From Astyanax mexicanus (taxonomy: Eukaryota; Chordata; Actinopteri; Characiformes; Acestrorhamphidae), in NCBI RefSeq assembly GCF_023375975.1, contig NC_064422.1, positions 33,290,001 to 33,354,000 of the forward strand: DNA of 64,000 nt. Direction: 5' to 3'. The notes under the pieces were generated by a model that saw nothing but the letters and a program-made list of their open reading frames with translations, had not been told where the DNA came from and searched no databases. This document shows positions 25,314-37,900 of this stretch, one piece after another (position 1 is the first letter of the stretch; each line of letters opens with the position of its first letter). The translations under genes and the position numbers were made by a program.

Positions 25314-28300
25314 TTAGTGTTACCACTTTAAAATAAGACTACCTTGATAAAGGGTTTATAAATGGTTTACAATTAGTTTATTAATCGTTATTAATTAGGT
25401 TGAAAATGCCTTACAAATGTATTAATTATCATTAAAAATCATTAATAATCAGTTATGACACATATGTACAATGACCTGTTGTTTGCCAAATAATGAACCC
25501 ACAGCCATCTATATTGTTGCCCTTTCTACGTATGTGTTATAACTGATTATTAATGCATTTTTAAGGCATTTACAACCTAATTAGTAACCATTAATAAACT
25601 AATTGTAAACCATTTATAAACCCATTATAAAGATAGTCTTATTTTAAAGTGGTACCTACTTAGTCTATATATTAGTATCAGAGGTTATTGGCATCTAACA
25701 GCTTCAATATGATACTATATGCATATTATACAGGTATATTTAGTATTGTTATTTCTTCTTGTTCTTTGCTATTGTATAAATAGACTAAATTGGTTACATT
25801 CTTAGAGTTAGCTTGTCTCTGTAGCTTTTGCTTCACTTAATGCAGAGTTTGAGCTCCCCTTATCTGGCAGAAGAAAAGCCATGGTCATGAGGCCTGGTTG
25901 ATCCCATAGAGTCTAGACGTGATGTGCTGCTCTGAAAACATATCCACAGCTATAGTACAGTACAGTTATATCCAGTGCAAAGGCTTTCTGTGGGCTGGAT
26001 GTATGTTTTTGAGCTTCGAGGGAGTAAATATACTAAGTTGAGGCTGTTACAAAACAATTTTAAGCTTTTTGGAACAGCACTACTCTAATTGTTGAACTAT
26101 GCCAACGTTAATACAGTTAGGCATACTACTCCTACCTACTCCTACCTGGCACCAACGTTATAGAAAGAAAGAAATCAGCAGAATCACTTGCTATCATCGG
26201 ACGTCACTTGAAGACGTCACATAATACGTCACATAATAATGTACTACTATCAATTAAAGCTCATATTGCAGTTATAATGTTTTGTTTTGCTCCAGAGATT
26301 TGTAAGAAGTTTACTGATCTCTCAGGGTTTTAGGAACTGAGGAATTCTGCATTACTTGTGCATTTTTATGGTGTAGCTAATTCCTGGCAATATCAGAACT
26401 CAAAAATATCTTAAATTTTACATTTACTTAGTACATTTGGAGAGAATGATTAAGCACTTTTGTAAGTTTCTCAGGATAAAGCGACTGCGAAATGTCATTA
26501 ATGTAATTACTTCAATTTAAAACAACCATTTTGTAGTTAAATTGTTCATGAGAAAGACATTCATTTTCAGCATTGTAACAAAAAATATGGTATAAAGTAA
26601 GAACTCCCTTAGTCACACTGTCATCCAATCCAAAAACGTGACCATGTGGATTCAGACTTTTTTCTAACGTGACCCACCAATCCACAATGTTCACGTCCTC
26701 CCTCTCACTGTACCGGGTCTTGATATCACCAGCTCACCATCTCATGACAGCTTGAGTTGTGACTAACCATCTGGAAAATGCAGGCTGGCCTCAGGGCAGC
26801 CATGGTGCAGTTTCAGCACTTCCTCATAGAGGCCTTAACTTTGTGGTCCATCTACAGCTTAATGTCTGAGGAGTGTTCTTAATTGTGAGTTCTGCCTTCT
26901 GTTCTAAGCTCTTTCTCTGGCTCTCACGCTGTAGGAGTATTTAACACCTAGCAGCAGCCATTTCACCGGTGTAGTAATGCAATACGATAGGCATCAGTGC
27001 TCTGGGTCTGGAAGCGGCTGAGTCAGCGCGGTTGCCTTTGTGTGCACGTCCTGATGCCCTGTCTTTTCTCATTCTTGCCGTCTGGCAGGGGGAGTAAAAT
27101 GCATTGTGGCACTGTACCGCATTGATCTCAGGGTGGTAATTCAGCTGCAGTCGTTGTGGAATGTTGGAATTCATCATCATCAATTCTGTAGAAAAGATTG
27201 TGTAAATAATACATTCGGCCAGCATAAAAAAATCATGTTTATTATATTAAGTTGTAAGAGTCCAGAAAGGCTTGCATCATAGTTTTCAATATATGTAGTT
27301 AGTACACTTGTACATGCGTAGTTATAAGAGCATTAGTCAAGGTTCTTTCAAGGCCGTTCTTTACCCAAAATGATTTTTTTGTTGGGAAAACGAACAATGT
27401 AAACAAATACAGAACTTGTCTTTGCCCGTTATGTCCACCATTGCATAAATGAAATAGTCTAAATGTATTTTTGTCTACGAAAGTAAATATTTAATAACTT
27501 TTTCCAGTCCCAGCAGACAAACCAATGTAGCACAATACATTTAACTTAGCTGTGCAATACAGAGGAATGCAGATAGTCTTTTGTTAAAAAAACAAATGCT
27601 AATGCTAAGTTAGCTCCGCCAACAATGCTATCTTAGTTAGCCCTATACAGATTGTACTTGTAAAGAGATTGAAAAATTAATTAAACTGATAAATGATAAG
27701 TGTGATCAGTGGTGCAGAACACTTTATTTTGTTTAATTTAAACAAGTAGAACTCTTATTCTCCAGAAGAAACACTGGAATATGGCCTAGAATAAATGACC
27801 ATTGATTTGGTCTTTTCACTAAAATGACCAAACACTAATTGCTGTTTATCTGTTTTTGGTTGCCAAAGATTTGGTCTCTATTCCCCACCATAAACATTAA
27901 TAAAAATCAAGAAACAAAAGTCTTCTATCTAAAGAGAGTTATGTGCATGGTGTGGATGGCATTGTATGTGGTGTTATCCACTTCCTGATAAAGGAACTTA
28001 AAATGTATGAACACTCAAATTTGGCTCATATAAAGTTTCTGCTGTGAAAATAGTCAAGTGTATTTACTGTCCAAGAGCTCTTTGTAATGAATACCATGTA
28101 TTTATCAGTCACTACCGGTGTTAGGATTTTTTTTTTGCACAGTTTGCTTCCAACAGTGATACTGGGTACTGTCTTCATTCTTCCATGTTTTTCTAGACAA
28201 ACAAACAGATATTGGCAAGAAGGGGTGAAGTAAAGGTGAGTTCACTGAGGAATGTTTAAGTAAGTGATTGAAAGGAGGTCAATGAAAACAGACAACACTC

Positions 28301-28951
28301 TGTGTGGGTCACATTTTTCCAAACTATTTTGCTAGTCAACAAATACATATGCTGAAACTGTTGCTATATTTTGACTAGGTTTAGAGTTAGTAACAAAAGG
28401 AAGAAGAAAGTATACTAATGCACCTTTAATGTTGAATGTTTTATGATGCACATTTGTGACCTGCACTTATGTTATTAAACCAAATTGCCAAAGTTCAGAG
28501 ATTTAGTTTTCAGAAAATTGTATACGAGTCTTATAAGGGTTTATAATATTCTTTAAATGTGCCATGTTTTAGGTGATGGCTTGTTCAACAAATTATTTAA
28601 ATGCGACTGCAATAAAAGACTATTATTCTTTGTGGTGTCCATGAAAATACTGCTTTTTCGTTTCTTACAGCTACTTTACTGACAGTTTTATTGTGCCTCC
28701 TCCCTGCACATATTTGTGCAACCCAATTAAGCTGAAATGCAATGAACGATTTCCCCAGGGTTGGCACTCAAGTTGGCACAACTCATTTTAAGAGAGCGCT
28801 CCATCATTCTGCTTTAATATCTCTAATTCAGCTCCTCCGTGATTGCACTTGGTCCATTTAAGCTTGGCTAGGGATCCATTCATCTCCCCTGCTGCTGCTC
28901 TGCATACACACAAAGAAGCACACTCACACGCACACGCACAATCTCACACAA

Positions 28952-28984
<33 letters not shown>

Positions 28985-31900
28985 AACACTACACCTTTTC
29001 AATGTGCAAGGGTCTGATATATTTAAGATGCATCCAGGCTGGCACTGCAGGAGTCTGCAGAGATAAAGCATTGGCAGGTGTGCCAGTCCAGCCTGAGATT
29101 GACAGTGTGTTCTTCTGTGTGTCAGGGATGTATTTTATGAGGCAAACGAAAGGTGGAAGGCCCCTAATATCTGCTGCATAGTAAAGCAGGAAGACATGTG
29201 AATGTGAATAGTGCTGGGTCATGTTGTTCTGGATTTGGGGATTGAAGGAATCACAGGGTTAGCAGGGGATTAATGAGTGCAGGAGATTGAATCCCCTTCA
29301 ACCTTGACTCTCTTTTCTTTTTCTCCCTTTTAAAGATGCATCTCCACCCAGCACATTTAATGAAAGTTGCCAGCCAACTCAGAAAATTTGCTGACGGTTT
29401 CTAAGACTGGGCCTGATACTGTTTTGGAGGGAAGAGTTGTTTGTGCACTGCCTGCAACATTTCACACTCCATATGGTGCAAGGAAATGGCTTCATGAGGA
29501 TTTTTCCTCCCAGCATAGCATGTGTGCATTGTGTGTGTCTGCGCATCTTCACCATGTGTGAGGAACAGAAAAATTAAGCCATAGAAAGAAGACTGGAACA
29601 GCCATCAATGCACGAATACAATGGTTTTGCTAATGTTGTTTTTGTAACCCCCTGAACCACAGACTTATTATTATTCAGTGATTGCTAGACTACTATACGT
29701 TTAATATGCAAATTCTGCAGTTATTAGAGGATTGAAGTGGAGCCCTATGTACTGCCACTTAGAATTTACACTATATGGCCAAAAGTATTGGAACACTTGC
29801 TCATTCATTGTTTCTTTTGAAATCAAGGCTATTATAAAATAGTTTATTCTGCTTTTTGTTGAGTAACTGTCTTTACTGTCTAGGGACGACTTTCTAATAG
29901 ATTGTAGAGCATTGCTGTGAGAATTTGATTGCATTTATTGACATTTAACTCCACTAGTGAGATTAGGATGTGTAATGATCATCAACAAAACAAGCCAAAT
30001 AATTACCTGTCAAATATATCTTAAGGTATGCAGGCAGGTAGACAACCATGATTAAATATCTCATCTAATACTATCAAACCTAAATGAGCTGTATTTTTTT
30101 TTCATTTTCTTTCATTATTTATAGATAAACATATACAAAAATACACAAAAGGAAAAGGAGGGAGAAAAGAGAGAGAGAAAAAAACAGTTATAAATGTATA
30201 AACAAAGAAGTCAGTTCTCAATATATTGTAAGAAAAGTGATCAGGCTTTCTCAAATGATGTCATTTTTTTTGGATTTGCTATAAGTCTCTTTTCATTTGC
30301 AATGATCTGTAAGGAGATTAAGCCAGTATTTAATTGATTAATAATTTGAGTTCTGTCTTTCCAGTTCAACAGTATTACTTTTTTTTACTGATGATTATTG
30401 ATAGTAAAGTAAATGGTTTGAGATGATTGGGTGGTAAATGAAGAAAAATAATTAAGAAGAGCTAAAATAGGACAGAGAGGGATGACAAGTCCTACAATGT
30501 CTGATAGCTTGATGTTTTAATGGGGTTGTTAATTGAAAGTTTAAAAACTGCACTTTAAACTAATTCTTTGTATTATATCAGTCAGCCACCAGTGATAAAT
30601 AATTCATATAGAGAATGGAAATACTCCATGCCTTCGTGGTCTCTGGCAATATCTGCAACTTTTGAGTATTCAGGGGGTTAGCTAAAGGGAATTCCTATTG
30701 ATTCAGGCCCTTTTTTCACTGTGTCAAGATCTCCTCTGCTGGCGTTGTGAGGTAAATGATGGGCATTTAAAACCCAGTAGGAAGGAACATCTTTCATACC
30801 TGTCTGAAGGAAGGGGGCCAGGTCATTCAAAGCTGTGCTCCACTATCTGGGCACTGTGAAGATTAGGTGCTTTTTCTCTTTATCCTGGTTAACGGAGCAT
30901 TCTGGACCAGATCCCTGTCTAATCCTTCATCCTTTCTGCTGGAGAGTAAGGCAGGAGAAGGGCCCAGTTGTCCGGCTTCTCTCTCTTCTCTCTCCAGCCC
31001 TGGGGCTGAGAAATCTAAGCTGTACGGAGGGTGGAGGGGTGGGGTGTGGGGGGTTCTGGAAGAGACGTGAGAGCCAGGCAAGTGTTCCTGAGAGATAAAC
31101 GCAGAGTTACTGCAGGGCCACATCCCTTCCAACATGCTGCTGGCTACAGAAGCTCCTTTTGAAATGACTAGACCTGGACACCTTTACACAAGAAAGGCTC
31201 TTCTTAATGCTGAGAGCATTCTAGACTCAACTGACGCCCAAAAAGGATTTAAATTGGGAGCAGCCTAAGCCTTATTGTTTTCTGTCAATGTCAGACTATT
31301 GTTTTGATACCCTCATTGCTTAGGCATGGTTGGCTATTATGGTTCCTGAGAAAATTATATCATGGAATAGCTGGATCTGTTACTCATGTCAGATTTTCAG
31401 GAAACTCGGATGCATTTTTGTATGATTTATCAAAAGTATGTTGTTTTTTCTTTCTAGTAGAAAATGCAGTATTCTTGCTTCATTCAGTTTCTTATTCAAT
31501 TAAGTTGGTATATGTTCCTGACTTAACTACCCCTTAATTTAAATTTACAAAAAGACTAATATTTCTCTGTTGGATATCACACTGTAAGCACAACCATGTT
31601 CAGACACTCCTTTAGGCTGATACAAGTTTTTAATTGTGCACACACAGCTTATAAAATCTTCATAAACAAGTATCTCCAATGGTATCGGCAGCATGCTCAG
31701 CGCCAAGCTGCAGCTAGAGTGTTATAAATCTCCCTGCGTTAGTCTGCGCTGCAGTGTAACTGCACTCATGAATGGCCATCAGTGCACTTGTGGCTACATG
31801 CAAGTGCCGGTTTGCTGTGTCAGGCTCTTTTAAAGCAGTGGTTTTAAGTTTTTGTACAGAGTTGTCTAATGTGAGGTAGCCTTTAGTCAATATTGTATGC

Positions 31901-34900
31901 TTTTGTGTTTTGTGTTTGATCTTATGTTGGGCATGTGAAAAGTTTAAAACATTTTGTCACTTAGCTAGCTAATTGATTGATTAAACATTTTGAATACTTT
32001 GTAAAAAAAAATTGTATTAAAAAAAATATTTTAAGCTTAAATAATGTTATTATTTTAAGTTAAGTTTTTAAGATGGTTAGAGGATAAAATAAGCTGCATG
32101 AACTAAGCTCTCTAGAGAAAACCCAGTCAAAGCTACCCTGTTGATCCTGGAGAATTGATAATTGTTACCTGATGAGTTGCTACATACATAAAAGAGGCCT
32201 TGTGATGGTGGCTTTTCCTGAATCAGTATCAGCAAACAGGCATCTCAAATGTTTGCATGCAAAAAAGAAAAAATCGCTGTGGCAAACAGGGAATTGCACT
32301 AGGCTAAAAACAAACACTATCCTTTTACTCCTCTCCAAAATCTGCTTCTTTAAAAACATCAGAAAGAAAATCACAAACTTACTAACAGATTATCACAGTA
32401 AGAGGCCAAACCAGAGATCATCAACACTATTTCACAAATCTCGCAAAAATGTGTGGTTTTGCTATATTATTAAAACGTTTATGCTATAATATGCAGAGCT
32501 GGGTTTCCCAAAAGCTTCTTAGCGCAAAGATTATTCTTATATGGTCGAGCGAGCTTCACATTGAGAGCTCTTTCTCTATGTTAAGATGTTCTTAATGCTG
32601 AGATGCTTTGGCAAAACTGGGCACAAGTTTCTAAGCCCCACCGTAGTTCTTCACAAGTCCTCAAAATAAGAAAAATCTGTGTTTTAGTCTGAGGCAAAAT
32701 AACAGGGTTGTAAATATGCTTGTAAAACTGGGTCCAAACATTTTTATCCAAAATCATTTATTTGCTATATACATCACAGATCTGCCTAAAATACTTAACA
32801 AACCAAAGTAATTTTCTTGTTTTATACATCACAGAACTGCATAAAATACCCAACAAACATTCTGTGGTACACTTAAGTAGACAATTATAGTGTGAAATGA
32901 AAATTCTTCTGTTTGCTTTTTTCTAATGTTAGTGTAGATACTGTAATTCAAAATCATAAAATCAGACACTGGCTATGCTTGCTTTCATTTTTGTTCCTTT
33001 CTTACTTTTTTCAGTTCCTCTCTCTTGTTCGGAGGGCTTTACTGAGCTGGGCTACTACAATGGCACCGTGTCTCAGACGGACTCAGGCTCTCCCTGCCTG
33101 AAGTGGACTGAGTTTCCTGATTATGTGCAGCAGTACCCTGGCCGTGGTCTGGGAGAGCACAGCTACTGCAGAAACCCTGATCGCGAGTCCAACCCATGGT
33201 GTTTCTTCAGACAGAGCTCTGGAGCCATCGGCTGGGCTTACTGTGACTGCCACCAGGGTAAGGCCAGTTATGATCATTATTTTAGGTCTATCTTATCACA
33301 GTAATCATAATCCCATCTTGCTGGTTTAAACCCCAGTTCATGCTGCCTGCCATCAGCAGCCAGAGTCTGAGAGAGCACAGGTGGTCTTGCTCTCTCAGGG
33401 GTGGGTTGATGACATTTCTTCTCCACATCCCTCCTTATGTGATGTTGGTCAGAACAGGTGTCTGTTAGCAGATGTATCAGAGCTGGGTATCTGGCACTTT
33501 CCTTTGAGAATTTTTGGCTGCCCAGTAATGCTGCATTATTGACTTTACATGTATCAGAGGAGGGATGTTCTAGTCTTCACTCTTCTAGTGTTGGGGCATT
33601 GCTAGTGATAGGGGGAGTGCATTTTAATCTAAATTTGGGAATTGGCTTTTCATAGTGGGTAGAAAATGAGTGGGCTAAGTGCTGCCACTATGATCAGGAG
33701 ATCGCTGGTTCGAATCCTGTTCATGTAGCCTGCCATCAGCTACAGGAGCCCTGAGAGAGCATAATTGGCCTTGCCTTCTCTGGGTTGGTAGATGCCACTC
33801 TCTCCATACATCACTCCAAAGGGTGATGTCTGCAACACAAGGCATCTGTGAGCTGATGTATCGGAACTGAGTCGCTGCGCTTTCCTCCGAGTGTGCTGTG
33901 ATGCTACTCGGCAACGCTGCATCAGCAGCAGTGCAAAAAGAGCCAATGGCTGATTTTACATGTATTGAAGGAGGCATGTGCTAGTCCTCACCCTCCGGGT
34001 GTTGGGGCATCACTGGTGATAGGGGAGTCCTAATAAGTGGGTTGGTAATTGGCCATGTAAATTGGGAGAAAATGGATTTTTTTTTTTTAATAAAATTATT
34101 TATAAAAATATATATATTAGATCCGCATATTCTACCTGATCAGATGAAAGAGTGGAATGTGTTCTATTCAGTTTCATTCTAAATACAGCTGATGGAATTG
34201 ACTGAATCATGTAACTTCTAATAAAATTGCTATTTTCGAGGAAAATAATGAGACATTGACTTCTGATATTTGTAGGAGTGCTGTTTAGAAAGTTAGCTGC
34301 TGGATGCTAACAGGGTGACTAACAGTGTGGCAATTTTCAGTGCATGAGTCACTATTTTATTTTTAGCCCTACACTGTAGTATACCTGTTAGAATATACCT
34401 TACATTATATCTGTCTCTTCTCTCCTCTCTTCTCTATCTTGTCTCTATCTTTCTTGCACTTTTATTGTCTTTTTTTCTCTTTCTCTCTTTTTTCTCTCTG
34501 TTTATCACGTTTCTATTTCTCTCTGGCTGTGTGCTCAGGTGCAGTCAGGCTGGTGGGGGGCTCCTCTTCCAAGAGTGGTCGTCTGGAGGTATACTTAAAT
34601 GGTCAGTGGGGGTCTGTGTGTGACACTCACTGGACTGATCGAGATGCCAGCGTGGTCTGCAGACAGCTCGGACTGGGGTATGGCATTCCTTACACTTTAA
34701 ACAAACAAGCCACTTGGACAGTGGTTCCACGTAACTAAATTGGGTTTTCTCAAAAATACCCAAAGTCATAATGATCACCTTAACCAATAGAACTATTTAA
34801 AAGTAACCAGGTTTAGTGATTATATTGCATATATTCTGTATATTGATCATTCCAAATTAACCCTTGGAAAAGACTACACACTGATGGCCATTGAGTGCCA

Positions 34901-37900
34901 GGGACCAATGGAAATGGTGTGAGATTTGCGCATTAAGGTTTCACTGCCCAAACATAAGGCAAGTAAATTCATCACCATGTCCAAGAAAGGCATTCTCAAG
35001 ACCTAAACCTTCAGTGGAAAATAAAAATAATTGTGGGTGTGGCCATGCCAGAAAATACACTGTGTACGGAAGTTTGAATGCAAATAAATTAGATTGCATC
35101 CACAAGGAATTCTAAAGTAATTTGAGTTGAAAGAAAACTATGCATAAATGTTTTGATGCCAAATGTATATAATGATACCAGCAATTTCTTTTTGGCATGG
35201 CAAATATTCACAATGTAGGGCATGCAATGATATAAAATGATACATGATACAAAAGGAAACATTGCACTGTTTTATTTTTTTCTCGACTTACAAAATCATT
35301 TATTTTATTCTCATGTATCGGGCAGCTGTAATATAATATCTAGGGCCACACAAAGGCATTTTTTGAGTGCTTGATGGGAGTTTTTTTTTTATATGACACT
35401 ATTTATCCACTACTGTGTTCAACATTTCAGATTCTAGCTGTGTGGCTTTGCGTTAATGTGAACAGATGTGCATCTGTTCATTTGCTGCCATAAGAAAGTA
35501 AAGCCTGCTCCTACTATAACTGTACTGTGCTTTATAAGTAGTCTAGCGTGGGTGTTTAGTCTGATGTTACTGTGGAGAGAAGCAGAATAAGCAGCAAGAC
35601 CTTATGCTTATGTGTGTGTGTGTCTACCTGCTGCAGTGAAATCGGCACAGCGCTTCAGCACTCCTACTTCGGCCCCGGCTCCGGCCTCTTCCACTACGCT
35701 CGGCTCGGCTGCCGAGGCAACGAGAGATCCCTGCTGGAGTGCAGGAGCAGGAAGTTTGTTACCAGCGACTGCAGCCATGGCAGCGAGGCTGGGCTGGTGT
35801 GCTCCCCACCTGAAGGTCAGTACGGTTCTGAGCGAGATGCTGGAAGATGTGACCTTTTTGAGTGACGGGCAGAAAAACAGCCTCCCGTGCGGAGGTGTTT
35901 ACAGAGAGAGCTTTGTTCTGACAGTGAGGAGAAAAAGTGTCTGCGGAGGAAGAAGGAGAAGTTTAAAGAAACAAAGACAGGAGTGGTCAGAAGGAGAGAG
36001 AGAGAGAGAGAGAGTGATCGAGAGTCTTCAATTGTCTCGTGTATAGTTTAATTAATTTTTCTCTCTTGATAAGACTTCAGTCATTAAAGTTAATGTTGTT
36101 TCATGTTCAATGTTTGTGTCTGGTTTGAACAAGCTGTGTATTGTGAGACAGAAATGAATCATCAGAACATCTGAGAAGTGGCTATAGAAATTCAGTGGGC
36201 TAAGAAATAGGATATTAATATGGGATAATGGGATAAAATAGTAAACGAACAAATGACTAAATCAGAGAATGAGAGTGAGAGCTATAAAGAGAGATGATAT
36301 GCTGTGAAAAAGCTGGAAAGCAGAAGCAGTAATGAATTTCTGGTTACCTGCTGTGAGGAAACACAGCAGTAGATATGCTTGAATAGCCCATGCAATTATG
36401 CGTATTTCTGTTTTTAAGGCATACAAGCTTATAAAACACCAGGGTACTAATTCCTCAGACAGATCAGGATGGTAACATGTATAATGTACAGTATATAACT
36501 GTTGTTTTTTATGTGTTTCTGTGAGATTGTGATGCCTGCAACCCCTATAATGTTTCTGTCAATAGAAAAACATTTATCTCTGTTGTTGCATTGTTGATTT
36601 TTAGTTTACTATGTCATTTGAACACTGCAGCAATTCCATGATAAATGGGCATCAAAAGACTCCCTAATTACTTGGAATATCAATATATTAGAAGTTAAAA
36701 ATGTTTTTGTTTGTTCTCCTGTAAAGTGGCTATTTTGGAGATACATATTTTTCTTTGGACAGCAATGACATATGATATAACCCTTTACATGACCTGTATA
36801 GAACTTAATATATATTTTGTGAACACTGTAAATTAACACTTTATACAATGTCATATAATGTATAAACCCTATACTGTATTAAGAATTTGACACAGAAGTC
36901 TATGAGCTCTGTTTTAAACCCTAAGCCCCCTAGACTTCATCCTGATAGCTCTCTATTACAAAGTTCAGGTAATGTCTGAGTGAGCCCTTTTGTGATTTAA
37001 ACAGGTAATTTTTTTTGAGACTTCACAGTGAGTGGGTCATGTCATGCGGTCTGCACATAATATGACTTTGGATAATGTATTTCCATGATTTTTCAGACTA
37101 TTTAAAAAAAATAGTATGTTAAAATGGCTTTATTTACCGTACATGTCCAAATGTTTGCGGATATCACATCTTATTAATACATTCTGCTACTTTACGGTGC
37201 TGACACAGGCTCTGCTCACACATGAAAATTTACTCACACCGAATGTGTAGTTCCTCTAGAGAAGCACAGCCAATAGAAGAAGACTCTGAGGAGCAGATAG
37301 ACATGAATGCGAAATGTGAATTGGCACCATTTCTAATTCCTTTTGTGGGCTAAAGGGGTATAAAGAGCTCCAGCTTTGAGCTGTGAAGCACTAGAACTGT
37401 GTCCTCTTGAGCAAAATTGTGGAGTTGTGGGTGAAGTGAGTTGGTGATTATCCAACATCCTGACCTCACTAATGCTCTTAATTTTAAATACAATCAGATC
37501 CTCACAACAATTCTACAAAATTTAGTAGGAAGCGTTAGCTAGCCGTATAGACAATTACTTCAACAAAAGTAGGATTAACTACTTTATAATAGCTTTAAAT
37601 TCAAAAGAAACAATGAAAGTCCAATATTGTCTATTTTCAAGTACCATATTTAAATATCTGGCCAAAATCCGTTTTGCATGTCTGGTTTACTATATACTAT
37701 TTTATTTAAATCTTTGAATATTGTAAGCATATAAGCATGATTACTGACTGAGCGTTATGGATAATGTGATGCTGCTTTGACCTTTTCAGGCACTGGCCCC
37801 CCTCTGAGACTGGTAGGAGGTGAGGAGGACTTCGAGGGGAGAGTGGAGGTCTATCATGATGGACGGTGGGGAAGCATATGTGATGACCAGTGGGATGACA

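Larger units (their letters stand above)
18803..33014 (+). other. prss12 intron 2 (14.2 kb)
   Basis: GT..AG intron, phase 1. AT-rich throughout, with no recognisable exon. It contains the 24080 MITE, the 25022 repeat, a (TA)n run, a long foldback element (25318-25657), a (CA)n run and a Tc1-like end (29769). Nothing else is identified. Confidence 0.8.
33258..34538 (+). other. prss12 intron 3
   Basis: Phase 1 intron separating kringle and SRCR1. Its left two thirds are two SINE-type copies (33318-33650, 33664-34079); the remainder is AT-rich and ends in a long TC-rich tract before the exon 4 acceptor. Confidence 0.85.

Noticed and set aside
33664..33740. Possible tRNA gene (B-box GGTTCGAATCC)
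   Set aside because: The sequence after the B-box does not close an acceptor stem, and the body and tail repeat those of the neighbouring copy, so it is a SINE head.
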